The notes below the pieces were generated by a model. That model was given only the letters and a program-made list of their open reading frames with translations. It had not been told where the DNA came from and ran no database searches. A stretch of DNA of 52,741 nucleotides from DATBRG01 sp036560445. GTDB taxonomy: Bacteria; Pseudomonadota; Gammaproteobacteria; Burkholderiales; Methylophilaceae. Location of the stretch: the NCBI GenBank assembly GCA_036560445.1, contig DATBRG010000013.1:1-52741 (forward strand). The letters run 5' to 3'. Positions 1 to 8,885 of the stretch are shown piece after piece. Both the position numbers and the translations under genes were made by a program. Each line of letters opens with the position of its first letter. Within the stretch, counting starts at the first letter, position 1.

Positions 1-1164
1 GGGATGTTCACGGAAATCGGCGGAGACATAGGCGAGACGTATCTTGCTGTGTGTATAGCGTTCGCTCTGCCATAGGGCTGGCAGAGCAGGGAATTCATGA
101 GCTGCATAGAGTCGGGCACAACGATGCTGGAGAGAGGGCGATGAAATAGCTGATAAAAGTGAGAAAGGGGTGTCAGCAAGCTGACTCTCATTGATGGCAT
201 CAACAACTTGCCTCAGATTCTCTTTGTAATCGGCCCAGATGCAAGCCTGCATCTGCGAGTGGAGCATATTGCCCACTGTGTAAGAGTGAGCAGGAGCGAG
301 AGCCAAGGCCTGCGCAAAAGATTCCGCGGCTTCTGCGTAACGACTGAGCGAGCGTAACGCTTTGCCGCGATTACTATGGGCTTCCGCGTAATCAGGTTTC
401 AATGCAAGTGCCTGATCGTATGCGGCAAGTGCTTCCTGGTCTAAGCGCAGGTCGGCCAATGCCACACCGCGGTTATTGTGGGCTTGGGCGAAGTCCGGTT
501 GGAGTGCCAAGGCACAATCGTAGCTAGCCAGTGCGGCATCGTAATTTTTCATTGCGGCGAGGACTGTGCCTCGATTATTTAGCGCTTCAACATAAGCCGG
601 CTGTAGCTCTAATGCTAGGTCATAGCTGGCGAGTGCTTCCTGATAGCGCTTCAGATCGTTAAGCGCATTGCCGCGATTGTATAAAGCATTGGCATGTTCA
701 GGGCATAGCGTCAAAAGGCTGTCGTAGCTGGCAATCGCAGCCTCGTACTGCCCAAGAGCACGCAGTACTGTGCCACGATTGTAGAGACCTTCAACGTAAT
801 CAGGGTTTAGCCTGAGCGCGTGGTTATAGCTATCGAGCGCATCCTGCAATTGCCCCAGCCTCTGTAGTGCCAACCCCATATTGGAATAGGCTGCGGGTTG
901 TTGTGGGTCTATCTTGATGGCCTGCGCAATAAGCTCGCATGCCTTTGCAGCTTGTCCGCATTGGTAGTAAGTAACGCCTAGCAGATGCAAGGCACCAAAA
1001 TGTTGTGGTTGGGTTTGCAGAATCCGCTGGTAAAGAACTTCGGCTTCGGTAAACCTGCCTTGCTGATGATGGGTAAGCGCTTGCTGGAACAAGTCGTTTA
1101 TCCGGCCAGATAGTGAATCCTTGGCCTCTGTGTGGAGCGTCGGTCTGGCCTTACCTTTGCTCAT
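1..1164 (-). CDS. TPR protein with O-GlcNAc-transferase-like (GT41) domain, C-terminus cut by window edge
   Basis: The reverse-strand reading frame is open from an ATG at 1164 to the window edge (388 codons). Residues from about 30 to 300 are a run of roughly eight tetratricopeptide repeats with the usual spacing of small and aromatic residues and repeated NRG motifs. The last visible residues, around KIRLAYVSADFREH, match the start of the GT41 catalytic domain (SPINDLY/OGT type), in which TPRs hold the acceptor and the C-terminal part transfers a sugar from UDP-GlcNAc or a related donor. The glycosyltransferase half lies outside the window. The ATG is 18 bases after the ispB stop on the same strand, so the two may be co-transcribed. 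An in-frame stop just upstream fixes this start. The acceptor is unknown; flagellin or surface proteins are possible. Confidence 0.82.
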   Translation of the reverse strand, partial: MSKGKARPTLHTEAKDSLSGRINDLFQQALTHHQQGRFTEAEVLYQRILQTQPQHFGALHLLGVTYYQCGQAAKACELIAQAIKIDPQQPAAYSNMGLALQRLGQLQDALDSYNHALRLNPDYVEGLYNRGTVLRALGQYEAAIASYDSLLTLCPEHANALYNRGNALNDLKRYQEALASYDLALELQPAYVEALNNRGTVLAAMKNYDAALASYDCALALQPDFAQAHNNRGVALADLRLDQEALAAYDQALALKPDYAEAHSNRGKALRSLSRYAEAAESFAQALALAPAHSYTVGNMLHSQMQACIWADYKENLRQVVDAINESQLADTPFSLLSAISSPSLQHRCARLYAAHEFPALPALWQSERYTHSKIRLAYVSADFREHP

Positions 1165-1182
1165 GGGCAGATTTAAATCACC

Positions 1183-2178
1183 TTAAAAATCGCGATCGAC
1201 TGCAAACTCGGCCAACTGTATCAAGGCTTCGAAGTATTTTGAATGCGGTAGATGGGCAATCGCGGCACAGCCGATGGCGGCTTCATTCATGGCTATCTTG
1301 CGCACGTGTTCCAGCGCGCCGGTTTCATTTACAGCCTGCATGACAGCAGGGAGTTCATCCAGCCCGCCATGCTCAATAGCACGCCGGATAACTAGGCGCT
1401 GCTGCTCATTGCCATTGCGCATGGCGAATAGCAAAGGCAGTGTGGGTTTGCCCTCTGCGAGGTCGTCACCAAGGTTCTTGCCTATTGCAAGGCTATCGCC
1501 GCTGAAATCCAGCACGTCGTCGATAAGCTGGAAAGCCGTACCCAGGCGCATACCGTATTCGGCCATGGCTTGTTCGTCGCGGGCAGAGGCGTTGCAGATG
1601 ATCGCCCCCAGCCTTGTTGCAGCCTCGAACAGTTTGGCGGTCTTGTAATGGATGACCTTGAGATAAGCCTCATCGGTGACATCTGCATCATGGATGTTGA
1701 GCAGTTGCAGCACTTCGCCCTCGGCGATGATATTGGTAGCCTCTGCCAGCACTTCCATCACGCGCATGTTCTGTACACTTACCATCATCTGGAACGCACG
1801 CGAATAGACAAAATCACCAACCAGGACGCTGGCGGCATTGCCAAATAGGCTATTGGCAGTGGCCTGGCCGCGGCGCATGGCGGATTCATCTACCACGTCG
1901 TCATGCAGCAAAGTGGCGGTATGGATGAACTCAACTACGGCGGCTAACTGGTGGTGTTGCGGCTGTATCTGACCGAAGACGCCAGCCGACAGCAAGACTA
2001 GTGCCGGGCGTAAGCGCTTGCCGCCACTATTGACGATATAATCCGCAACCTGGTTAACCAGAACCACCTCGGAATGCAGGGATTTGCGAATGACGACATC
2101 GACCGCGTACATATCGTCTTCGATGCAGGATTGTATGAATGCTTGGGACACGTTTGACTGCCTGTAATGAGTGGGCAA
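1183..2178 (-). CDS. ispB: octaprenyl/polyprenyl diphosphate synthase
   Basis: This 331-residue protein belongs to the trans-isoprenyl diphosphate synthases and condenses isopentenyl diphosphate units into the ubiquinone side chain. Both aspartate-rich motifs are present: the first as DDVVDES near residue 93 and the second as IDDVLDF near residue 218. GGKRLRP near residue 53 is the substrate-binding segment. Length and motif spacing match E. coli IspB (323 residues). It lies divergently from rplU, the arrangement seen in many proteobacteria. The start at 2178 gives a slightly long N-terminus; a Met about 23 residues further in is possible. Chain length (C40) is inferred from the family. Confidence 0.95.
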   Translation of the reverse strand: MPTHYRQSNVSQAFIQSCIEDDMYAVDVVIRKSLHSEVVLVNQVADYIVNSGGKRLRPALVLLSAGVFGQIQPQHHQLAAVVEFIHTATLLHDDVVDESAMRRGQATANSLFGNAASVLVGDFVYSRAFQMMVSVQNMRVMEVLAEATNIIAEGEVLQLLNIHDADVTDEAYLKVIHYKTAKLFEAATRLGAIICNASARDEQAMAEYGMRLGTAFQLIDDVLDFSGDSLAIGKNLGDDLAEGKPTLPLLFAMRNGNEQQRLVIRRAIEHGGLDELPAVMQAVNETGALEHVRKIAMNEAAIGCAAIAHLPHSKYFEALIQLAEFAVDRDF

Positions 2179-2267
2179 ATTTTACCATAGCCACAGCACT
2201 CCCCAGCCAGTCCCAGCAAGCCTGATGCGAAGACCGGAATTTACTGAGGTTAAAGCGATATTTGGGT

Positions 2268-2295
2268 TTGCTTTGCGCAATACTTTGCGTATAAT
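2268..2295 (+). promoter_or_regulatory. sigma-70 type promoter for rplU-rpmA
   Basis: A perfect TATAAT lies at 2290-2295, with a weak -35 candidate TTGCTT at 2268-2273 (16-base spacer). It lies 39 bases upstream of the rplU start, in the ispB-rplU divergent gap. The -10 is convincing and the -35 is not. Confidence 0.6.
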
Positions 2296-2333
2296 GCGCG
2301 ATTCATTTGAATGTGTAGCAACGAGGCTTAATC

Positions 2334-2687
2334 ATGTATGCAGTCATCAAGACCGGCGGTAAACAGTATCGCGTGACCCCTGGCTTAAAGCTGAAGGTCG
2401 AAAAATTAGCTGGCGAAGTTGGTAGCAACGTCGTGATCGACCAGGTGTTAGTGCTGGCTGATGGCGAAAACGTCACCATCGGTGCCCCCATCATTGCAGG
2501 CGCAAGCGTGCCAGCAACTGTGATTTCTCATGGTCGCGGCGACAAGGTCATGATTTTTAAATTCCGCCGTCGTAAGCACTACCGTAAAACACAAGGTCAT
2601 CGCCAGAGCTACACTGAAATCCAGATTGGCGATTTCGCAACTGCAACTAAGCCAGCCAAAGCTGCAAAAGCTAAAGCTGCCGAGTAA
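2334..2687 (+). CDS. rplU: 50S ribosomal protein L21
   Basis: This 117-residue protein starts MYAVIKTGGKQYRV, the typical L21 N-terminus, and carries the basic FKFRRRKHYRK segment near residue 82 that contacts 23S rRNA. L21 is a large-subunit protein. It is followed after 10 bases by rpmA, the conserved L21-L27 pair. The C-terminus ends in an Ala/Lys-rich tail that extends a little past the usual length of about 103 residues. GAGG (2321-2324) precedes the ATG. Confidence 0.98.
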   Translation: MYAVIKTGGKQYRVTPGLKLKVEKLAGEVGSNVVIDQVLVLADGENVTIGAPIIAGASVPATVISHGRGDKVMIFKFRRRKHYRKTQGHRQSYTEIQIGDFATATKPAKAAKAKAAE

Positions 2688-2697
2688 GGACTAGAAC

Positions 2698-2955
2698 ATG
2701 GCACACAAAAAAGCAGGCGGGAGTTCCCGTAACGGTCGCGATTCACACTCACAACGTCTGGGCGTTAAAGCCTTCGGTGAGCAAGTCGTTTCAGCTGGTA
2801 GCATCATCGTGCGTCAACGTGGTACCCGTATGCATGCTGGCGACAACGTAGGCATGGGCAAAGATCACACGTTGTTTGCCAAGGTTGACGGCAAGGTGAC
2901 ATTCACTGTTAAAGGTGCATTGAAGCGTAAACTGGTCAATATCGTTCCAGCTTAA
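2698..2955 (+). CDS. rpmA: 50S ribosomal protein L27
   Basis: This 85-residue protein begins MAHKKAGGSSRNGRDS, the conserved flexible N-terminus of L27 that reaches toward the peptidyl transferase centre; no N-terminal cleavage peptide of the Firmicute kind is present. It contains the conserved QRGTR and HAGDNVG segments. It is co-transcribed with rplU and followed by a strong terminator at 2972-3002, which separates the ribosomal pair from obgE. Confidence 0.98.
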   Translation: MAHKKAGGSSRNGRDSHSQRLGVKAFGEQVVSAGSIIVRQRGTRMHAGDNVGMGKDHTLFAKVDGKVTFTVKGALKRKLVNIVPA

Positions 2956-2971
2956 GCGAATCGCACTGATT

Positions 2972-3002
2972 AAAAAGCCCTGTCGTTAGATAGGGCTTTT
3001 TT
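2972..3002 (+). terminator. rho-independent terminator after rpmA
   Basis: AAAAAGCCCT at 2972-2981 pairs with AGGGCTTTTT at 2992-3001 across a 10-base loop and ends in a T run. The A tract on the left arm means it could work in both directions. Confidence 0.9.
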
Positions 3003-3020
3003 GTTTGGTAAACTCTAATT

Positions 3021-4076
3021 ATGAAATTTATTGATGAAGCGACAATCAAGGTATACGCTGGCGATGGCGGTAATGGTATCGCCACGTTCCGTCGCGAGAA
3101 GTACGAGCCTATGGGTGGCCCCAGCGGCGGTGATGGCGGCAAAGGCGGTTCCATCTATGCCATTGCTGATCGCAACATCAATACCTTAGTTGATTACCGC
3201 TATACTCGGGTCTTCCGTGGCCAGCGGGGTGAGAATGGCCGTAGTGCCGGCTGCTATGGCGCACAGGGCGAAGACATGTTCCTGCGCGTGCCTGTCGGCA
3301 CTGTGATTAGCGATAAAGTGACTGAGCAAGTGATTGCTGACTTGGCCGAGCATGACCAAAAGGCCCTCTTGGCAAAGGCCGGTAAAGGTGGTCTAGGCAA
3401 TATCCACTTCAAATCCAGTATCAATCGTGCGCCGCGCCAATGTACTAAGGGCGAGCCTGGCGAGGAGTTCGAGCTTTATCTAGAGCTCAAGGTGCTGGCC
3501 GATGTCGGTCTGCTAGGTATGCCTAACGCTGGCAAGTCTACGTTCATTCGTTCCGTTTCTGCTGCCAAGCCCAAAGTCGCTGATTATCCTTTCACTACAC
3601 TACATCCTAATCTGGGGGTGGTACGCGTAGATGCAAATCGCAGCTTTGTGATTGCCGATGTGCCAGGCTTGATCGAAGGGGCTGCTGAGGGTGCTGGCCT
3701 CGGTCATCAGTTCCTGCGCCACTTATCGCGTACTAGTCTGCTATTACATCTGGTCGATATCGCCCCGTTTGATGATAGTGTCGATCCTGTACATGAAGCG
3801 CGAGCCATTGTTGAAGAACTAAGAAAGTACGACGAAGAGCTCTACAATAAGCCACGCTGGCTGGTACTGAATAAGGTAGATATGCTATCTGACACCAAAG
3901 AACGCGTGCAGCAATTCGCCAAGGAGTTCGGCTGGGAAGGCCGTGTATTTGCCATTTCAGCTCTTAGTGGCACAGGTACAAAAGAACTGACCTATGCCAT
4001 TATGGAACATCTGGAAAAAGTAAAAGAAGAAAGCCTGAAACAGCTTGAGCAAAGCCATGAACAGCCTGCTGCTTGA
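3021..4076 (+). CDS. obgE: Obg family GTPase
   Basis: This 351-residue protein has the glycine-rich Obg fold at residues 1-158 and then a GTPase domain: G1 GMPNAGKST near residue 166, switch I threonine in FTTLHPN, G3 DVPG and G4 NKVD. Obg binds the 50S subunit and links ribosome assembly to growth and stress. The C-terminal tail after the G domain is short and acidic/Gln-rich, as is common in betaproteobacteria. It sits in the conserved order rplU-rpmA-obg-proB. The end overlaps the start of proB, suggesting translational coupling. Confidence 0.97.
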   Translation: MKFIDEATIKVYAGDGGNGIATFRREKYEPMGGPSGGDGGKGGSIYAIADRNINTLVDYRYTRVFRGQRGENGRSAGCYGAQGEDMFLRVPVGTVISDKVTEQVIADLAEHDQKALLAKAGKGGLGNIHFKSSINRAPRQCTKGEPGEEFELYLELKVLADVGLLGMPNAGKSTFIRSVSAAKPKVADYPFTTLHPNLGVVRVDANRSFVIADVPGLIEGAAEGAGLGHQFLRHLSRTSLLLHLVDIAPFDDSVDPVHEARAIVEELRKYDEELYNKPRWLVLNKVDMLSDTKERVQQFAKEFGWEGRVFAISALSGTGTKELTYAIMEHLEKVKEESLKQLEQSHEQPAA

Positions 4077-5175
4077 TGCCAAATGCCTGGTTGTTAAGGT
4101 AGGCTCCAGCTTGGTCACCAATAGTGGCCAAGGCCTGGACCGGGCCGCCATCGCTGCATGGGCGGAACAAATCACCAGCCTGGTAAAGCAGGGCAAGCAA
4201 GTGGTACTGGTCTCCAGCGGCGCAGTAGCTGAAGGTATGCAGCGCCTGGGTTGGAAAACCCGCCCCAAAGCAGTCAATGAGTTACAGGCCGCCGCCGCAG
4301 TAGGCCAAATGGGATTAGTGCAGATGTATGAATCCTGCTTCAGTCAGCATGGCTTGCACACCGCACAGGTATTGCTCACGCACGATGACCTGGCTGACCG
4401 TAAACGTTACCTCAATGCCCGCAGTACCTTGCGTACCCTGCTCGATTTGCAGGTCATTCCTATCATTAACGAGAATGATACGGTGGTTACTGACGAAATC
4501 CGTTTTGGTGATAATGACACCTTGGGCTCGCTGGTCGCCAACCTGATTGAAGCTGATGCGCTGGTCATCCTGACCGATCAGCCCGGGCTTTATTCAGCAG
4601 ACCCGCGCAAGAACAAGGATGCTACATTCATCCAGCATGCAGTTGCGGGTGATGCCGAGCTGGAAAAGATGGCAGGCGGCGCTGGTAGCGCTATTGGCAG
4701 TGGCGGCATGCTGACCAAGATTCTGGCAGCCAAGCGCGCTGCGCGTAGTGGCGCGCATACGGTGATTGCCTCTGGGCGAGAAAAAGATGTATTGGTAAGG
4801 CTTGCTGCTGGCGAAGTAGTAGGTACTCACCTGCGTGCAGAACAAATCAAGACCGTTGCCAAGAAACAATGGCTGGCAGACCATCTACGTCTGGGCGGGA
4901 AATTGGTACTGGACGATGGCGCAGTCAAGGCGCTACGGGAAGATGGTAAAAGTCTGCTACCAATCGGCGTAGTAGCCGTAGAAGGCAGCTTCGAACGTGG
5001 CGATGTGGTTGCTTGCGTTGACGGCCGTGGCCAAGAGATAGCACGCGGTTTGGTCAATTACACCGCAAGCGAAACAGCACGCATATTGCGTAAGCCTAGC
5101 AGTGAGATTCAGCAGATACTGGGTTATATTGATGAAGCAGAGTTGATTCATCGGGATAACCTGATTTTGCTCTAA
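4057..5175 (+). CDS. proB: glutamate 5-kinase
   Basis: ProB phosphorylates L-glutamate, the first step of proline synthesis. The 372-residue protein has an amino acid kinase domain (VVKVGSSLV near residue 10, INENDTV near residue 140, and a GGMLTK segment) and a C-terminal PUA domain from about residue 275, as in E. coli ProB (367 residues). The ATG at 4057 lies inside the end of obgE, giving a 20-base overlap. An in-frame TTG at 4045 would add four residues; neither has a strong ribosome-binding site. proA is not in the window. Confidence 0.95.
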   Translation: MNSLLLDAKCLVVKVGSSLVTNSGQGLDRAAIAAWAEQITSLVKQGKQVVLVSSGAVAEGMQRLGWKTRPKAVNELQAAAAVGQMGLVQMYESCFSQHGLHTAQVLLTHDDLADRKRYLNARSTLRTLLDLQVIPIINENDTVVTDEIRFGDNDTLGSLVANLIEADALVILTDQPGLYSADPRKNKDATFIQHAVAGDAELEKMAGGAGSAIGSGGMLTKILAAKRAARSGAHTVIASGREKDVLVRLAAGEVVGTHLRAEQIKTVAKKQWLADHLRLGGKLVLDDGAVKALREDGKSLLPIGVVAVEGSFERGDVVACVDGRGQEIARGLVNYTASETARILRKPSSEIQQILGYIDEAELIHRDNLILL

Positions 5176-5186
5176 AGGGGTAGGGG

Positions 5187-5687
5187 ATGAGTAAAGAAAA
5201 ACCATTGGTCGCAATTATCATGGGCTCTGACAGTGACTGGCCGGTGATGAAGGCTGCCGCACAAATGCTGGCAGACTTCGGCATTGATTATGAGGCCAAG
5301 GTGGTTTCAGCACATCGCACGCCAGACTTGATGTTCAAGTTTGCGGAAGATGCCGCCAATCAGGGTTTCAAGATCATTATCGCCGGTGCTGGCGGTGCAG
5401 CGCACCTACCAGGCATGGTGGCTGCCAAAACCACCCTGCCGGTATTGGGTGTACCAGTGCCGTCCAAACACTTACAGGGGCAGGACTCACTACTTTCTAT
5501 CGTGCAGATGCCCAAAGGCATTCCAGTCGCGACTTTTGCCATTGGCGAGGCCGGCGCTGCTAATGCAGGCATATTTGCCGCTTCCATCTTGGCTGCGCAT
5601 GATGAAGTGTTGGCTGCCAAGCTTACCCAGTTCAGGGCCAAGCAGACAGACAAAGTACTATCCATGCAATTGGCCGATAAACCCTAA
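5187..5687 (+). CDS. purE: N5-carboxyaminoimidazole ribonucleotide mutase
   Basis: This 166-residue protein carries the class I PurE signature GSDSDWPVM near residue 12, then SAHRTP and the GAGGAAHLPGM loop. PurE moves the carboxyl group on N5-CAIR to give CAIR in purine synthesis and works after PurK, encoded 23 bases downstream. A good ribosome-binding site (AAAGGGGTAGGGG) precedes the ATG. The pair purE-purK follows proB on the same strand. Confidence 0.97.
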   Translation: MSKEKPLVAIIMGSDSDWPVMKAAAQMLADFGIDYEAKVVSAHRTPDLMFKFAEDAANQGFKIIIAGAGGAAHLPGMVAAKTTLPVLGVPVPSKHLQGQDSLLSIVQMPKGIPVATFAIGEAGAANAGIFAASILAAHDEVLAAKLTQFRAKQTDKVLSMQLADKP

Positions 5688-5710
5688 ACCATAGTAATTG
5701 CGGAGCAACC

Positions 5711-6847
5711 TTGAGTAACAATATCATCCTTCCTCCAGCCATGCTGGGTATGTTGGGCGGCGGTCAGCTTGGCCGCTTTTTTGTCATTGCAGCCCACGAG
5801 ATGGGCTACAAGGTCACGGTGTTGGATCCGGACAAAAACAGCCCGGCCGGCAAGATCGCCGATGTGCATCTGTGTGCTGGCTATGAAGATAAAAAAGCAT
5901 TGCAGCAACTGGCAGAGACTTGCGAAGCCATTACTACTGAATTTGAGAACGTACCCTCTGCAACCATGGAGTTCTTGGCACAAACGCGTGTAGTCAGGCC
6001 GAGCGCAAAAGCGGTGGCAGTTGCACAAAACCGTGTGCTGGAAAAGAACTTCTTCCGTGATTCTGGTTTGCCAGTCGCGCCTTATGCAGTGATTAATCGT
6101 TCTGATGACTTGCCGGCCGACGGTACCGAGTTTTATCCCGGGATACTTAAGGGTTCACGTTTTGGTTACGACGGAAAAGGTCAAGCCCGTGTGGCAAGTA
6201 AGGCAGAGGCAGAGGCCGCATTCACCAAGTTCAACAGCGAAGTCTGCGTGCTGGAACGCATGCTGGACCTCGACTACGAGGTGTCAGTCATCCTTGCGCG
6301 CGATGCGGAAGGCAACATCACCTCATTCCCGACGGCCGAGAATAGCCACTTGCACGGTATCCTCGATATCAGCATCGTGCCAGCCCGTGCACCTGAAGCC
6401 ATACACGGCAAAGCACATCAACTGGCCATGGAAGTGGCAGAAAAGCTGGATTATGTGGGTGTGTTGGCGGTGGAGTTCTTTGTCAGTGACGGTAGCTTGC
6501 TCGTTAATGAAATGGCACCACGACCACATAACTCCGGCCACTATACGATCGATGCCTGCGTTACCAGCCAGTTTGAGCAACAGGTGCGTGCCCTGACAGG
6601 TTTGCCTCTTGGCGATCCACGTATGCATAGTTATGCAGTGATGGTAAATATCCTGGGCGATATCTGGAAAGATGGTGAGCCAGCCTGGGACAAAGTGCTT
6701 GAACACGCGCAGCTCAAACTGCATCTTTATGGGAAACATGAAGCTCGCCCAGGCCGCAAGATGGGACATTTCACCTTGCTGGGCCGCGATGTAGAAACTG
6801 TAGCAGCCCAGGCGCTACTAGCGCGTAGTGAGCTTGGTATAGGCTGA
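5711..6847 (+). CDS. purK: N5-carboxyaminoimidazole ribonucleotide synthase
   Basis: PurK uses ATP and bicarbonate to carboxylate AIR to N5-CAIR, the substrate of PurE. The 378-residue frame shows the N-terminal GMLGGGQLGR nucleotide-binding loop, an ATP-grasp domain with GYDGKGQ near residue 150, and NEMAPRPHNSGH near residue 268. The frame begins with TTG at 5711, preceded by GCGGAG at a suitable distance; an ATG at 5741 directly before the glycine-rich loop is less likely. A bidirectional terminator follows at 6871-6900. Confidence 0.96.
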   Translation: MSNNIILPPAMLGMLGGGQLGRFFVIAAHEMGYKVTVLDPDKNSPAGKIADVHLCAGYEDKKALQQLAETCEAITTEFENVPSATMEFLAQTRVVRPSAKAVAVAQNRVLEKNFFRDSGLPVAPYAVINRSDDLPADGTEFYPGILKGSRFGYDGKGQARVASKAEAEAAFTKFNSEVCVLERMLDLDYEVSVILARDAEGNITSFPTAENSHLHGILDISIVPARAPEAIHGKAHQLAMEVAEKLDYVGVLAVEFFVSDGSLLVNEMAPRPHNSGHYTIDACVTSQFEQQVRALTGLPLGDPRMHSYAVMVNILGDIWKDGEPAWDKVLEHAQLKLHLYGKHEARPGRKMGHFTLLGRDVETVAAQALLARSELGIG

Positions 6848-6870
6848 GCTATTACTAGAGAATAGACAAT

Positions 6871-6900
6871 AAAAAAGCCGAACATCAGTTCGGCTTTTTT
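6871..6900. terminator. bidirectional terminator between purK and rpsT
   Basis: AAAAAAGCCGAAC (6871-6883) and GTTCGGCTTTTTT (6888-6900) form a perfect 13-bp stem with an ATCA loop. The A and T tracts at the two ends let it serve the convergent purK and rpsT transcripts. Confidence 0.93.
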
Positions 6901-6923
6901 ATTAATCGCTTAGAACGTGAAGC

Positions 6924-7187
6924 TTAGGCCATCGCCTTGATGGAAGCATTCAGGCGGCTTTTATGACGAGCGGCCTTGTTCTTGTGAATAATGTTCTTGT
7001 CGGCAATACGGTCAATCACGCTTACGTTTTCAGCGTAAGTGGTTTGCGCCGCTGCCTTGTCGCCAGCTTCGACCGCTTTGATGATCTTCTTGATCGCGGT
7101 ACGCAGAGTCGAGCGCAAGCTTGCGTTATGTCCGCGCTGCTTCACTGCTTGACGGGCACGTTTTCTCGCCTGTGCGGTATTAGCCAT
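6924..7187 (-). CDS. rpsT: 30S ribosomal protein S20
   Basis: This 87-residue, Lys/Arg/Ala-rich protein starts MANTAQARKRARQ and contains the conserved RSxLRTxIKK segment, the S20 signature. S20 binds 16S rRNA in the 30S subunit. As in E. coli and other proteobacteria, it is transcribed divergently from nearby murJ and ribF. The gene ends against the bidirectional terminator shared with purK. Confidence 0.98.
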   Translation of the reverse strand: MANTAQARKRARQAVKQRGHNASLRSTLRTAIKKIIKAVEAGDKAAAQTTYAENVSVIDRIADKNIIHKNKAARHKSRLNASIKAMA

Positions 7188-7343
7188 GGATATTCCTAAA
7201 AATTAGTTAACAAATTACAGAGCCGCGCATATTAACTGTTTTTATTGTGGATTGCAAGACGAATCCTCTATTCAAAACAGAGTCGTGCGCGTATGACATG
7301 CTAGAATCCGGGTTGCATTTTAACAGCCTTTTATCTAGCCCGA

Positions 7344-8882
7344 ATGAATCTTCTGAAAGCGCTGGCCACGGTCGGCAGCATGACATTTTTATCACGCATA
7401 CTGGGCTTCGTCCGCGATACCTTGATTGCGCGAGTATTTGGCGCCGGCGTTTATACCGACGCATTTTTTGTCGCCTTCAAGATTCCCAACCTGTTGCGCC
7501 GCCTATCCGCAGAAGGTGCGTTCTCGCAGGCTTTTGTGCCGGTGCTGGCAGAGTACAAGAATCGCCGAGGGCATGCGGAAACACAAACGCTGGTAGACCA
7601 TGTCACCACACTCATGGGCTTGGCGCTGGTGGTGATTACGCTTCTAGGCATGCTGGCTGCACCGTGGGTAGTGTATGTAAGCGCACCGGGCTTCGCCGAT
7701 GATCCTGACAAGTTTGCGCTGACCATAGACCTGTTGCGTATTACTTTCCCCTACATTTTCTTTATTTCGCTGGTGTCGCTGGGCGGCGGCATACTCAACA
7801 CCTACAGCAAATTCTCGGTACCGGCATTCGGCCCGGTGTGGCTCAATCTCGCCTTTATAGTTGCCGCACTGTTTTTTGCGCCTTATTTCGACCCACCTAT
7901 CAAAGTGCTAGCCTGGGCAGTATTTGTTGGCGGCATTTTGCAGTTGGCATTCCAGGTTCCTTTTCTGGCAAAGATCGGTTTTATCCCGCGCTTTAGCCTG
8001 AACCTGCGTGACGAAGGCGTAATGCGCATCCTGAAGCTCATGGCGCCTGCGGTATTCGGCGTATCTATCGCCCAGTTGTCGCTACTTATCAATACCATTT
8101 TCGCCTCATTTCTCGCCACCGGCAGCGTCTCATGGCTGTACTACGCTGACCGGCTCATGGAATTCCCCACCGGGGTTATGGGCGTGGCCTTGGGTACTAT
8201 CTTGCTCCCCAGTCTTTCCAAATCCTACGCCGACAAGGCGGATGGCGAATACTCCAAGCTCATGGATTGGGGGCTGCGCCTGACCTTTATCCTCGCCTTG
8301 CCCGCTGCCGTCGCACTAGCTGTTCTGGCCGTGCCACTGGTGGCGAGCCTGTTTCACTATGGTGCTTTCAGTGAGCATGATGTCGAGATGACACGGCAGG
8401 CGCTGATGGCTTACAGCCTTGGGCTGATCGGCCTCATCATGGTGAAAGTACTGGCGCCGGGGTTCTATTCACGCCAGAACATCAAGACGCCAGTGAAAAT
8501 TGCCGTCTTCACCTTGTTCGCTACCCAGCTCATGAACCTCGCGTTTATCGGCCCATTCAAGCATGCTGGCCTGGCGCTCGCGATTGGTTTAGGGGCCTGC
8601 CTTAATGCGGGCTTGCTTTACTATCATCTACGTCGCGATGGCGTCTATCAGCCCCAACCTGGCTGGTCCAAATTCCTGTTTAAACTTGGCCTGGCAGTCA
8701 CAGCGATGGCGCTGGCGATTGGGTTTACCATGGGGCCTAGCGATGTATGGCTGCATTACCCGCTGGTACCCAAGCTCGTTCATCTGAGCATATTGATCAC
8801 TCTCGGAGCCGGTGTCTATTTTGGTGTCCTGTGGTTGTTGGGTATCCGTATTAAAGATTTCATGCACCGTACTGTCGTCTAA
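7344..8882 (+). CDS. murJ: lipid II flippase MurJ (MviN family)
   Basis: This 512-residue protein is highly hydrophobic, with about 14 predicted membrane segments. It begins with the MurJ N-terminus (SRILGFVRDTLIARVFG) and contains a FPYIFF segment and PTGVMGVALGT near residue 278. MurJ flips lipid II across the inner membrane for peptidoglycan synthesis. It is followed after 3 bases by ribF and then ileS and lspA, the conserved murJ-ribF-ileS-lspA order. The start at 7344 fits the family N-terminus. Confidence 0.97.
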   Translation: MNLLKALATVGSMTFLSRILGFVRDTLIARVFGAGVYTDAFFVAFKIPNLLRRLSAEGAFSQAFVPVLAEYKNRRGHAETQTLVDHVTTLMGLALVVITLLGMLAAPWVVYVSAPGFADDPDKFALTIDLLRITFPYIFFISLVSLGGGILNTYSKFSVPAFGPVWLNLAFIVAALFFAPYFDPPIKVLAWAVFVGGILQLAFQVPFLAKIGFIPRFSLNLRDEGVMRILKLMAPAVFGVSIAQLSLLINTIFASFLATGSVSWLYYADRLMEFPTGVMGVALGTILLPSLSKSYADKADGEYSKLMDWGLRLTFILALPAAVALAVLAVPLVASLFHYGAFSEHDVEMTRQALMAYSLGLIGLIMVKVLAPGFYSRQNIKTPVKIAVFTLFATQLMNLAFIGPFKHAGLALAIGLGACLNAGLLYYHLRRDGVYQPQPGWSKFLFKLGLAVTAMALAIGFTMGPSDVWLHYPLVPKLVHLSILITLGAGVYFGVLWLLGIRIKDFMHRTVV

Positions 8883-8885
8883 ACC

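Noticed and set aside
4045..4056. TTG at 4045 as the proB start
   Set aside because: No ribosome-binding site favours it over the ATG at 4057, which already gives the usual length; noted as an alternative.
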